Source of the DNA: Pandoraea capi
Lineage (GTDB): Bacteria > Pseudomonadota > Gammaproteobacteria > Burkholderiales > Burkholderiaceae
Reading direction: 5' to 3'
Length of the DNA stretch: 64,000 bases
Assembly (NCBI RefSeq): GCF_902459735.1
Contig: NZ_CABPRV010000009.1
Span: 124,001 to 188,000, forward strand
Below, in pieces: positions 1-9,566 of this stretch (the stretch's first letter is position 1; the number at the start of each line of letters is the position of its first letter). The position numbers and the translations under genes are program-made. Below the pieces are notes generated by a model. The model was not told the DNA's origin and made no database searches. It saw only the letters and a list, made by a program, of their open reading frames with translations.

Positions 1-3000
1 GCCAGTTGTCCCCCCAACTGGTTGACGATGTTGCCCGCGCGAATCGACAGCGGTCCCGCGCTGAGCACCGAGGCGCCCGTCGAGTTGGTGAACGTGCCGG
101 TGCCTGCGTCGAACGTCGTCGCACCGTTGATCAGTGCGAGGCCGTGCGTGCGGATCCACTGCGTTGCCGTGACGTCCAGCGAACCGCCCACGATCATTGC
201 GCCCGTGTCGACGCGCGCGCCCGCGAGCTTCGCGCCGTTCGTCACGAAGAGTTGCCCACCGCTCGCGTCGAACGAATCGGTCGCGGTGGCGGTGAAGGCC
301 TTGGATGCCGTCGTCGCGCCGGTAATGACGACGTTTCCGCCTGTGAGCGCCATGTCGCCCACGACGGTGTTGGTGCCGCCCATCGTCAACGTCTGGCCCG
401 CATGCAGCGTGACGGTGTCGTTACCGGACACGTCCACCACGCTCAGATTGCCGCTTTGTGCAGTGAGCGTCATGGCGCCCATGCTCGACAAGCCTTGCAG
501 CGCGCTCAGATAGGTCGCTGCCGTCGCGTCGAGTGTGCCGCCGACGAGTGTCTTGCCAAGCGTCAGGCCGCCCGCCGTGCTCGCGAGCGTTAGCTTGCCC
601 ATCGACGTCAGCGCCCCGAGCGACGCATCGCCTTGCGCCTTGATGCCGAGATCGCCCGCCGTATCCACACTGCCCAGCGTCAGCTTGCCGCCCGAGGTGA
701 TCGCGACATCCTTGCCGAAGGTGAGCGCCGCGTTCGTACCAGCGATATCGCCGCCCGATTGCAGCGTCGCCAGCCCCTTGCCGATGAGATGCCCGTTGAG
801 GGTCATCGCGCCGCCCGAGGTCAGCGTCGTGTCGCCATTGATCTGGCCAACGGTCTGCCCCGAAGTCTGCGCGCTGCCGAGCGCGAGCGCGCCGCCTGCG
901 GTTGCCGCGAAGTTCTTGATGGCGGTGATCGGCCCGGCGAGCGTGAGGTTGCCCCCGGTCGCCGTGAGTGCGATGTCCTGATTCGCCGACAACGCACCGA
1001 CCACGCTCAGGTCGCGTGCTGCGGTGACGGTCACACCGTCGCCCGCCGTTACCGCACCGCCCAGAACGACATCGCGTCCCGCCCCGATGGTCAAGCCGTT
1101 ACCCGTGGCGATATCGCCCGTCACCCGGACGTCGCCCGTGCCGCCCGCCGTCAATGCCGCGGACTTGCCTGCCTGAACGGACCCTACCGACAAGTCGCCC
1201 GACGTGGACATCGTCAACGCATTACCTGCGACGACAGCGCCGGTGACTTGCGTCGCCTTGCCCGAGGTCGTGGTGAGACCGCCATTGCCGAACGTCAGCG
1301 AGGTTGCATTCAGATTGCCGCCTGCCTTCAGCACACCGGCCACGGCGTCTGCCACGTCGGCAGCGACGCCGCGCACATTGCCCAGCGTCATGTCGCCGCC
1401 CGATATCAGACGCACGAGGCCATTCGCCGTCGTGTCGCCCTGCATCGTCAGCGACTTGCCAGCATTGACGGAGAGATCGCCCTGCGCGCCGACGTTGCCC
1501 GTCGAGATCGCACCATTCGATGCCGTCAACGTGAGGTTGCGTTCCGACGCGGTGTCGCCCTGAAGACGAATGTCCCCCGACGTAGCGGTCAGCGTGACGT
1601 TGTCACCGCCAACGGTTTTGCCGGTCACCGACACGTCGCGCGCGCCGGTCATCGTCACGGTGCCGAGTGCTACGGCATCGCCGCTCACGCCCACGTCGCC
1701 ACCGCCTGCGGTGCCGTCCGCCGTGACCGTCAGCGACTGCGTCGCCTGCACGTTGTGCAAGCCTGCATCGTTTGCGGCGTGGATGTCGACGTTCTTGCCT
1801 GACAACGTGCCCGTCAGCGCGGTGTTGCGTCCGGCATTCAATGTGACGTCACTGCCGAACACCGTCGCGCCATCGCCGTTGATGTCGTTACCCGCGCGCA
1901 ATGCGCCGATACCTTGCACACTCGTCTGCCCGGCGAGCGTCAGGTCGTTGGCTGCCGAAGCGCGCAAATCGCCCTGGAGATTCAGCTTGCCGCCAAGCGA
2001 CGCATTGCCGCCACTCGTCGCCAGCAAGGCGCCTGCCGTGGTGATGTCGCCGCTAATGGCGAGATCCCCCGTGCGCGTGAGCAACGACAGGTCGCCCAGC
2101 GTCAGGGCCGATCCGGTGACGGAGAGATTGCGCTGCGCGATCAGCTCGCACGCGGCGCCGCACGTCACGCTGCCCGCCAGCAGCACGTCGCGCGCTGCCG
2201 TTGCCAAGAAGGCGTTCGGCGACGATACCGCGCCGTTGAAGACGATATCGCCCGGGCCACCCAATACACCCTGCGCGCCCGCCGTGCCGGTCGTCGTCAC
2301 CTTGATCCCGGCGGCGGAGTTCAGCACACCGAGCGTGGCATTGCCCCCCGCCGTCACGTCGATGCCATTGGCTTGCACGCCGCCCGTCAACTTCGTATCT
2401 CCGGCCGAAGCGAGCGTCGCCGTGCCCGTGAAGACGGCCTTGCCACTGCCATCGCCCGCGTCGAGCAGTGTGCGGCCCGCCGTCAGATTGGCGTTGACGC
2501 CGACGAGGACGGCACCGAGTTGCAGATCGCGACCTGCGTTCACCGCGATGTCGCGCAAGGCGCTCGTCGATGCGCCCAGCACGACGTCCTGCGCGGCACC
2601 GATGGAGACGTTCCCCCCGCCGCTGATGCCACCGCTGGCGAGCACGCTGCCGCCGCGTGCCGTCAGAAGTGCGTCGCCGACCGACTGGATCGCACCGGTC
2701 ACCTTGATGTCGCGCTGCGCATCGAGCGTCGTCGTGCCGCCACCGCCCAATGTGCCGGTGACGCCGATGTCACGCGCAGCCTTCAACGACACGACGCCAG
2801 AGGCCCCCGTGCCGCCATTGACCGTGATGTCGCCGCCGCCCGCGAGACCGCTGGCGGTGAGCGTCAATGCGGCCGTCGATTCCGCATTCCTGACAGCGAC
2901 GTTGTTGCCCGCCGTGATCGTCAGACCGCCGCCTTGCAGCAAGCCGTCATGGGCGACATCGCGGGTGGCGCTCACATCGAACGCACCCGTGAACGATGCC

Positions 3001-6000
3001 GTCCCAGCCCCGCTCACGTCGCGACCGGCATCGATCCGGCCTGTTCCCTGCCCGTTGATCGTGCCGGTGACGATCGTGTCGCGGCCCGACGTCAGCGTCG
3101 TATCGCCCGACACGACAGTCTCGCCACCCATCGCGACATCCGTGCCCGCCGACACGCCAAGCCGGTTACCCACGCCCAGCTTGCCCTGCTGATTGACGCT
3201 ACCTTGCGTCGCCGTCAGCACGATGTCTTTAGCGGCCTGCACCGTGCCCGTGACATTGACGTCTCGCGCGCCGGTCAGCGTCGCCGTGTCGCCCGTCGCC
3301 AACGTGCCCGCCACGGTCACGTCGCGCGCCGCGCTCGCCTGCACTCCACCGACCACATTCGACGTGCCGTTCACCACGACATCGCCACCGCCCGCGTTGC
3401 CGCTTGCCGATACCGTGAAAGCGCCGTTGGACGTGACGCTCGACACCGTGGCACTGTTGCCTGCCGTCACGCTCACGCCATTGCCCTGCAACACGCCGGA
3501 CAGGTTGACGTCGCGATTCGCACTGAGCTTCGCGGTATCGGTGAATGCCGAAGCACCGGCACCGACGAGGTCGCGCCCGGCCTGCATCACACCCGCCAAT
3601 CCGACCAGCGCGCCGCCGAGCACGATGTCTTGTCCGGCCGTCACGGAAGCGTTGCCGATGGCACTCGTCTGCGGTGCGCCCAGCGTCACCGTCTGCCCGG
3701 CGTTCAGCGTCAACTGGCTGTTCGTACTCAGATTGGCGGTCGTCGACAGATTGCCGGACGAGGCCGTCATCGCGACATCGCCCACGGCCGTCACCCCGCC
3801 GTCGATCCGGACATCGCGCCCAGCCGTGACGCCGAGCTTGTCGTTCGCTGCGATGCTGCCGGTCGAGGTGACGAGCATGTCGCGCGCCGCGCGCAACGTG
3901 GCAACGCCGAACGACGCAAGCGGTCCCGCCACACGAATATCGCCGCTACCATCGAGACCGTTAGCCATGACGTCGAGCGTGCCGCCTGCCTGGACGTCGC
4001 CAAGTGTGACCGCGTTGCGGCTGGTGACGACGAGGTTCGCGGTCTGCAACTTGCCGCTCAGCGTGGCATTCGCGCCGGACGTCAACGACGTATTGCCGAG
4101 GAAGTGCGCACCACCGGTGATATCGAGATTGCCCCCGGCGTCGATCGTGCCCAGCCGTTGGCCGGACACATTACCTGCGACGCGTAGATCACCACCGGAT
4201 TGCAGATTGACGTCGCCCGCTGCGGTCGCACTGCCCGCCACATCGAGCGTCGTACCGGCGTTCGCCTTGAGGTCCGCGCTCGCTTCGATAGCCCCAGGCA
4301 CCGTGATGGCATTGCCCGCGGTAATCGACAGCGTCTTCGTCGTGCCCGCCGTTTGCAGCGAGCCTGCGACGCCAACGTTGCGCGCGGCGTTGAGCGTCAC
4401 CGCGCCGCCACCGGCCGTCGTACCGTTGATGAGGATGTCGCGCGCCGCGTCGAGCGCCGCCGCACTGTAGAACGACACTTTGCCTTGCAGTGCGATATCA
4501 CCACCGCCGGCCGTGCCCAACGCCCGCAGCACGGCCGTGCCGGTGCTCTGCATGTCGTTCAGCAACAGGCTGTTCTTCGCTTCGACGTCAAGCAAACCGG
4601 CCAGCAGCGTGCCGGTTAGCGAGACGTCGCGATCTGCGCGCAGCATGGCGGTCGTGCCGAAAGCCAGCTTGCCTTTGCCGGTGATGTCCGTACCCGCGCT
4701 AAGGGCGGCATCTGCCTGTCCGAGCAGCGTGCCGTCGACGTTCAACGCACCGTCTGCGCTCAATCGCGCGGTGCCCGTCGACGCGATATCACCCTGCACG
4801 TCGAGTCCGCCCTTTGACGTCATGTCCAACTGCGCGCCGGAGGCCAGCGTGCCATCGATACGCGTGTCGCCGGTGGATTGCGTCGACACGGCACTGTGCC
4901 CTGTCAGACGCGCACCTTGCGCAATCTGGAAATCGCCGCCGGTCACGACGGTAACGTTGCCGTTCGCGCCCGTGCTGTCCGTCACGACAAGACTGCGCGC
5001 GGCGTTTGCGGCGAGCGTGCCGGCTACCGTCACCGGCCCCGTCAGACGGATATCGCCAAGCGATGCGTCCTGCGTCGCCAGCGACAGATCGCCGCCGACT
5101 TGCGCTTCCTTGAGCGTGAGCGCCTTACCCGCGTTGAGTGTCGTGCTGTCGTTGGACTGGAGGTTGGCGAGCGTCAGATTCCCGCCCGCCCGGAGGTCCA
5201 TCGCCTTGCCCGACTGAAGCGATCCCGTCGACGACACGTCGCCGGACGCCGTCAGACGATAGCCGGTCTCGCCGAGTCCGGTGCCGGTGAGCGCGACGTT
5301 TCCCCCACTGGTCATCTGCACCTGCTGCTGCGCCGCGTGGTTGGCAACGGTCAGATCGCCGCCGGACGACAGCGTGAGATCGCCGGCAGTCGACGCCAGA
5401 TCGCCCGCCATGCGCACGCCGAGTCCGGCCGTCGTGCCGATCACCTGAATCTGTCCGGCGGTCATGGCGCCGAAGCGCGTGGCGTCGATGGCGAAGGCCT
5501 GCCCATTACCGCCATTGGCGAGCGCGCTCTGCACGGCCTGCGCCGTGTTTGCAGCGCCATTCGACGCCGTGACGTAACGCGTGCCGGTGCCGTCCACCGA
5601 GCCGGTCAGCACTTGCTGGTTGCCGGTGATGACGTTGATGCGCGTTCCCGCGTACAGCGGCGCATTCACGCCGACCGTCTGCCCGATCAGATCGATGCTA
5701 CCGACGGTGCCTTCGATGCCGCTGCCCGGACCGTTCACACCAGCGTTGCCTTCCAACTGAATGTGGCCGCTGGTCACGTTGTAGCCGAGGGCCGTGGCAT
5801 GGGTAAAGTCGGTCGGCGTGCCACCGGGGCCGGTAAGGAACTGCGGCGTACCGGTCGTCAACGTCACGCCGATCGTGTTCGTGAATCCCGCGCCCCGCAC
5901 GGAGATACCGTTCGGGTTCGCGATGATGACGGTAGCCGGCGCACCGAACACTTCGAGCGGGCCGTTCAAGGCGCTCGCGTAAGCGCTGCCCGACGACGTC

Positions 6001-6563
6001 ACCTGGTTGACGATGGTGCTTGCCGTGCGCCCTGTGAGGTTCGGGTTCGCGGCAATCGCGCCGCCGTTGAGCGACGTGCCGTTGAGCAGGCTGTTGTTAA
6101 GGATCAGGCCTGCCGCGTCGACGTTGAAACTCTGATACTGGTTGAGCGAGATCCCGGCCGCATTCGGCGCAGTGATGTTGACGACCGGCACACCGGCGCC
6201 GCTCGTGGTGATCTTCGGCGCGAAGACGACGGGGGCAGTCGGGTCGGTAATCGGTGCGGCCATTGCCTCACGCATGCCCACGTGAACACGCAATGTGGCG
6301 AGCGAGCGCAATACCGTCAACGCCGTCTCGTCGAAGCCCGGGCGGTTGGCAGCAAGTTCACGCGCGGCCGACTGACTGAGTTCGAACGTCACCGAAATCG
6401 GGCTGACGAGCAACGTCAGCGCCACGCTGGCCGCAATGGCGCGTTGCCACAGGCGGATCGCAGGCTTCTCGTCGAGACCGGGCAGCGGCGTGCTGTCATC
6501 GACCTCGGTCGATTGACGTACGTGATTCCCGACTTCGATGATCTCTCGCGAAGTTGCCTTCAT
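1..6563 (-). CDS. Giant two-partner secretion exoprotein (TpsA, filamentous haemagglutinin-like), 3' end outside window
   Basis: Reading the minus strand from ATG at 6563 gives an uninterrupted frame of more than 2180 codons that is still open at base 1, so the C-terminus is missing. An N-terminal extension of about 35 residues precedes a hydrophobic segment (AIAASVALTLLVSPISV), consistent with an extended Sec signal. A TPS secretion domain follows, with the hallmark VIIANPNGISV near residue 213 and LILNNSLLNG upstream. The remainder is a long array of degenerate haemagglutinin repeats (units such as GDVTLTAGRDVSV and NLTLASAGNA) expected to form a right-handed beta-helix. It probably acts as a surface adhesin or scaffold exported by the TpsB at 7740-9566. 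It is last in view of a minus-strand cluster and follows the parvulin gene by about 190 bases. Whether it ends in an anchor or a toxin cannot be seen. Confidence 0.9.
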   Translation of the reverse strand, partial: MKATSREIIEVGNHVRQSTEVDDSTPLPGLDEKPAIRLWQRAIAASVALTLLVSPISVTFELSQSAARELAANRPGFDETALTVLRSLATLRVHVGMREAMAAPITDPTAPVVFAPKITTSGAGVPVVNITAPNAAGISLNQYQSFNVDAAGLILNNSLLNGTSLNGGAIAANPNLTGRTASTIVNQVTSSGSAYASALNGPLEVFGAPATVIIANPNGISVRGAGFTNTIGVTLTTGTPQFLTGPGGTPTDFTHATALGYNVTSGHIQLEGNAGVNGPGSGIEGTVGSIDLIGQTVGVNAPLYAGTRINVITGNQQVLTGSVDGTGTRYVTASNGAANTAQAVQSALANGGNGQAFAIDATRFGAMTAGQIQVIGTTAGLGVRMAGDLASTAGDLTLSSGGDLTVANHAAQQQVQMTSGGNVALTGTGLGETGYRLTASGDVSSTGSLQSGKAMDLRAGGNLTLANLQSNDSTTLNAGKALTLKEAQVGGDLSLATQDASLGDIRLTGPVTVAGTLAANAARSLVVTDSTGANGNVTVVTGGDFQIAQGARLTGHSAVSTQSTGDTRIDGTLASGAQLDMTSKGGLDVQGDIASTGTARLSADGALNVDGTLLGQADAALSAGTDITGKGKLAFGTTAMLRADRDVSLTGTLLAGLLDVEAKNSLLLNDMQSTGTAVLRALGTAGGGDIALQGKVSFYSAAALDAARDILINGTTAGGGAVTLNAARNVGVAGSLQTAGTTKTLSITAGNAITVPGAIEASADLKANAGTTLDVAGSATAAGDVNLQSGGDLRVAGNVSGQRLGTIDAGGNLDITGGAHFLGNTSLTSGANATLSGKLQTANLVVTSRNAVTLGDVQAGGTLDVMANGLDGSGDIRVAGPLASFGVATLRAARDMLVTSTGSIAANDKLGVTAGRDVRIDGGVTAVGDVAMTASSGNLSTTANLSTNSQLTLNAGQTVTLGAPQTSAIGNASVTAGQDIVLGGALVGLAGVMQAGRDLVGAGASAFTDTAKLSANRDVNLSGVLQGNGVSVTAGNSATVSSVTSNGAFTVSASGNAGGGDVVVNGTSNVVGGVQASAARDVTVAGTLATGDTATLTGARDVNVTGTVQAAKDIVLTATQGSVNQQGKLGVGNRLGVSAGTDVAMGGETVVSGDTTLTSGRDTIVTGTINGQGTGRIDAGRDVSGAGTASFTGAFDVSATRDVAHDGLLQGGGLTITAGNNVAVRNAESTAALTLTASGLAGGGDITVNGGTGASGVVSLKAARDIGVTGTLGGGGTTTLDAQRDIKVTGAIQSVGDALLTARGGSVLASGGISGGGNVSIGAAQDVVLGASTSALRDIAVNAGRDLQLGAVLVGVNANLTAGRTLLDAGDGSGKAVFTGTATLASAGDTKLTGGVQANGIDVTAGGNATLGVLNSAAGIKVTTTGTAGAQGVLGGPGDIVFNGAVSSPNAFLATAARDVLLAGSVTCGAACELIAQRNLSVTGSALTLGDLSLLTRTGDLAISGDITTAGALLATSGGNASLGGKLNLQGDLRASAANDLTLAGQTSVQGIGALRAGNDINGDGATVFGSDVTLNAGRNTALTGTLSGKNVDIHAANDAGLHNVQATQSLTVTADGTAGGGDVGVSGDAVALGTVTMTGARDVSVTGKTVGGDNVTLTATSGDIRLQGDTASERNLTLTASNGAISTGNVGAQGDLSVNAGKSLTMQGDTTANGLVRLISGGDMTLGNVRGVAADVADAVAGVLKAGGNLNATSLTFGNGGLTTTSGKATQVTGAVVAGNALTMSTSGDLSVGSVQAGKSAALTAGGTGDVRVTGDIATGNGLTIGAGRDVVLGGAVTAGDGVTVTAARDLSVVGALSANQDIALTATGGNLTLAGPITAIKNFAATAGGALALGSAQTSGQTVGQINGDTTLTSGGAMTLNGHLIGKGLATLQSGGDIAGTNAALTFGKDVAITSGGKLTLGSVDTAGDLGIKAQGDASLGALTSMGKLTLASTAGGLTLGKTLVGGTLDATAATYLSALQGLSSMGAMTLTAQSGNLSVVDVSGNDTVTLHAGQTLTMGGTNTVVGDMALTGGNVVITGATTASKAFTATATDSFDASGGQLFVTNGAKLAGARVDTGAMIVGGSLDVTATQWIRTHGLALINGATTFDAGTGTFTNSTGASVLSAGPLSIRAGNIVNQLGGQL

Positions 6564-6755
6564 GACGTGCCCTGTTTTTTCAATGACTTGCGCTGCCCGA
6601 CAACGCCGCGCGCACAAGCGATACGCAGCCGTTCGCCGCGACGCTCACGATGGCCTTGGACGGCCCGCGACTCGTTCGGTGATGCGAAGCTTTCGACCCG
6701 CAGCCTGTGAGTCGCGCCCCGACGAGGTCCACGACCCACGGCCGAAGGCCAACGA

Positions 6756-7673
6756 TTACTGCTGAATGCGTGCGCTCTTGACGAGATCGCCGATGATTTG
6801 CGCGGTCGCCTTCTCCATCGCGACCTGCTCAAGCTGCTTGCGCAGCAGTGGTGCGCTTTCCTCGAACTTCGGAATCTGCGTGGTGCGCTTGTCGTCGACA
6901 CGAAGAATCCAGAGCTGGTCGCCGAGCTTCAGCGGCTCGGCAGACACGGCGCCCTTCGGCAGCTTCACCAGTGCTTCCGCAATCGGTTGCGGCCAGTTCT
7001 GCGTATTGCCTGCGCTGATCGGTGTCTTGAACGAGACCCAGTTCAACTGACCGCCTTGCGCGGCATTCGGGCCCTGGCTGTACTGGCGTGCCAACGACGC
7101 GAAGTCGGTGCCTTTCTTGAGTTCGTCGAGCACTGTCTGTGCCGTGACGGCGTCTCGCACTGCGATCACGCTCGCGTGGTACTCGTTCTCGCCCAGCGTG
7201 GCGACGACGGCGTCGTACTTCGCCTTCACGTCGGCATCGCTGACCGGCGCGGCGTTGAGATGTTCGGTCATGTAAGCGCGCGTGACGATCATCGTCTTCG
7301 CCGCTTCGAGGGCAGCCTGTACTTCAGGACGCGTCTCGTAGTGCTGCTTTTGCGCCGCCTGCTTGAGCAACTCGTTGGCAATCAGTTGCCCTTTGAACAG
7401 TTCACGCAACTGCGGACTGTCGGGCTGGCCGCTGGCCTTGACCATGGCGTCGACCGACACCTTCGAGATCACGACACCGTTGACGCTCGCCACGGCGTCC
7501 GTCGGCAACGGCTTGTTCTCGGATTGGCTGTCGGCGGTACCGGCGGATTTGCTCCCCGACTTGACCGACGACGGCGCCGCAGCCGATTTCGCGGCCATCG
7601 CCGGACCGGTGACAACGCTCAACACTGCGCAGACACCCGCAGCCACCCACACACGACTGAACTTCGCTTTCAT
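6756..7673 (-). CDS. Periplasmic parvulin-type peptidyl-prolyl isomerase (PpiC/EpsD/Par27-like)
   Basis: 305-aa protein with a Sec signal peptide (VWVAAGVCAVLSVVTGPAMA), a SurA/PpiC-like N-terminal helical chaperone region (about residues 60-160) and a parvulin domain (about 165-265). The parvulin motifs are DFASLARQYSQGPNAAQGG and GAVSAEPLKLGDQLWILRV, followed by a short C-terminal helix. I chose ATG 7673 over an upstream in-frame start because GGGAGAGG lies just before it. Parvulins catalyse proline cis/trans isomerisation and hold unfolded clients in the periplasm. In Bordetella, Par27 does this for FHA, and this gene sits between a TpsB transporter and a giant TpsA. The inference is a dedicated secretion chaperone for the locus. 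Its substrate is not shown by sequence. Confidence 0.88.
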   Translation of the reverse strand: MKAKFSRVWVAAGVCAVLSVVTGPAMAAKSAAAPSSVKSGSKSAGTADSQSENKPLPTDAVASVNGVVISKVSVDAMVKASGQPDSPQLRELFKGQLIANELLKQAAQKQHYETRPEVQAALEAAKTMIVTRAYMTEHLNAAPVSDADVKAKYDAVVATLGENEYHASVIAVRDAVTAQTVLDELKKGTDFASLARQYSQGPNAAQGGQLNWVSFKTPISAGNTQNWPQPIAEALVKLPKGAVSAEPLKLGDQLWILRVDDKRTTQIPKFEESAPLLRKQLEQVAMEKATAQIIGDLVKSARIQQ

Positions 7674-7739
7674 GACAACCTCTCCCGCAACGTTGACGGA
7701 CACCGCGAGCCGAGCGCCCGCACGTCCGCATCTTCCAAT

Positions 7740-9566
7740 TCACCCCGCCCAGTTGAGCGTGACGAGAACGACACTGCCTTTCGGCCCAAGCGACGCCGGC
7801 TGTACGAGGGCGCGTCCGGCCATCAACTCGCCGGAAAACGTCTGCCCACGGAACTGCCACTGCGCGCGCACCCCTACGCCTGCGCCGACAAGCGTCGGCC
7901 AGCCGGCTTCGGCCACCAGATGCGCCTTGCCGCCGTCGAGGAACAGATACGGTTCCCAGCGAAGTCCCTGCCAGACGGGGGCGTTGGCCCACACCGCCTC
8001 GTTGCGGACGTAGAAACCGCTGTCTCCGGCGATGCCGCCTTGCAGAAAGCCACGGACGGAATCCGTGCCGCCGAGGAATATTTGCGCGTTGCCGAAGAGC
8101 GCTACGGGGCTGTATTGACCGGTGAGTGAGGTGCGCCACGTCCAGTAGGTCGGACCGAGCTGGGCAAGCGGCATCTGGACGGTGGTGCTGGCGTCCAGCT
8201 TGGTGAATTGCGCGTGGGCGTCTTGTTTCTGAATGCCGTCGAAGTCTCGCGTGGCGTCGAGCCACGGCAGGCCTTGCGAGATGCCGAGCGAGGCCGTCAA
8301 CGCGCCGGGCAGGCCATTTCGCGTGAAGCGCCAGAGGCCGGAGACACCGACGCGCAGGATCGTGAGGTCTTGAGGCGAGAGGGGAATGTCGTTGACGTCA
8401 CGCTCGGTCGACAGTTTGGTCAGCGTGGCATCGAGACTCAGCCGCCCGCTCGACGACCGGGTGAACACGGTATTCCATCCGAATATCTGACTGAGCGTGC
8501 GGCCATAGAGCAATGCGGTGCCGCCGATGATCTGCTGGTATTCGGAGAGCGCCGCCGTGTAGCTGAACGTCTGGTAGCCATAGGGCACCGCCGCCGAGAC
8601 GACGAGCGCGTTGCTGTCGCGCGTGCCCGTGTAGGCGAGACTCAGGGACTCCTGCAAGCCGATGACGTTGGCGGCTTCCACCGAGGCACGGGTGCGCCAT
8701 CGTCCGGTTGCCGTGCTGCCATAGTTGTCGACACCGACGTTGTAGTTCAGCCGGCTGCCGAACGGGTTCTGGATCGCGACGATCGACTCGCCTGCGGCCT
8801 GCCCGGGCAGGATCTGGATCTGCGCCTGATTGCGGCGCAGCCGGTTGATCTGATCGACGCCCTGTTCGAGCGCGGGAAGTTCGAGAACATCACCGACCGA
8901 GGCGGGGAAGGCCCACGCGGTGCCGGCGTCCGTGAGCAGACCGCCGCCGTCGCCCGGTTTGCCGTCTCCCGTCGGACGCAGCGCGCCACCGTTCAGCGTG
9001 AAGCCGCTGATGCGACCGGCCACGAGCGTGATGGCGAGCGTGCCGGACGACAGGTTTTGCGGCGTGGCGAGGTAGGCGCGCGTGGTGATGAGGCCATTAG
9101 CCACGAAGGCTTCCGTCAGACGTCGCAGCAGCAGATCGATGCGGCGCCGACCAAGCGATTTGTGCAGGAAAGGCGCCGCGATGCGATCGAGTTGCGACTG
9201 ACTGAGGACGGCATCGCCTTTGAAGACGATATGGTCGATGCGGAAGGTCGGCTCCGGATCGGGGAGCGTTTCGACGTCGGCGTCTGCCGGGAGATCGGGC
9301 ACTTGCGACGCCGCGCCGGGGGCCACTTCAATCTGCGCGGGTTGGCGATCGAGTTCACGCTGCAACTCGCGGTTGCGTTGCTCGTCGAGCAGACGCTGCC
9401 CAGGGTCCTGTTGCGGGACGATGCCCGGAGGGAGTGCAGGCACGGGCGGCAGACCCGGTGGCGTTTGCGCGAATGCCGGGGACACCATCCACACGACGGC
9501 GAGCGTGGCGGCGATGCGGCGTGCGGAGTGTACGCTGAGACGCGTTCTCAAGGTCATAAAGGTCAT
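7740..9566 (-). CDS. Two-partner secretion outer-membrane transporter (TpsB, FhaC/ShlB family)
   Basis: 608-aa protein: signal peptide (LAVVWMVSPAFAQ), a Pro/Gln/Arg-rich linker, POTRA domains (about residues 90-260) starting at FRIDHIVFKGDAVLSQSQL, then a 16-strand-type barrel with the Omp85/TpsB motif VRGF in TDSVRGFLQGG. It opens a channel through which TpsA proteins thread to the surface. Start ATG 9566 makes a 4-base ATGA overlap with the stop of the upstream TpsA gene; other in-frame ATGs lie nearby. The overlap implies translational coupling with the 715-aa TpsA. The giant TpsA downstream is a plausible second client. The C-terminus is NWAG rather than a terminal aromatic residue. Confidence 0.93.
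   Translation of the reverse strand: MTFMTLRTRLSVHSARRIAATLAVVWMVSPAFAQTPPGLPPVPALPPGIVPQQDPGQRLLDEQRNRELQRELDRQPAQIEVAPGAASQVPDLPADADVETLPDPEPTFRIDHIVFKGDAVLSQSQLDRIAAPFLHKSLGRRRIDLLLRRLTEAFVANGLITTRAYLATPQNLSSGTLAITLVAGRISGFTLNGGALRPTGDGKPGDGGGLLTDAGTAWAFPASVGDVLELPALEQGVDQINRLRRNQAQIQILPGQAAGESIVAIQNPFGSRLNYNVGVDNYGSTATGRWRTRASVEAANVIGLQESLSLAYTGTRDSNALVVSAAVPYGYQTFSYTAALSEYQQIIGGTALLYGRTLSQIFGWNTVFTRSSSGRLSLDATLTKLSTERDVNDIPLSPQDLTILRVGVSGLWRFTRNGLPGALTASLGISQGLPWLDATRDFDGIQKQDAHAQFTKLDASTTVQMPLAQLGPTYWTWRTSLTGQYSPVALFGNAQIFLGGTDSVRGFLQGGIAGDSGFYVRNEAVWANAPVWQGLRWEPYLFLDGGKAHLVAEAGWPTLVGAGVGVRAQWQFRGQTFSGELMAGRALVQPASLGPKGSVVLVTLNWAG

Noticed and set aside
633-4187. Long plus-strand open frames (up to 757 codons) across the left edge
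   Set aside because: They are antisense to the giant TpsA frame. Their products are Arg/His/Ala-rich with no domain, and G+C-rich repeat DNA gives stop-free shadows. The minus frame has clear TPS and haemagglutinin-repeat content.
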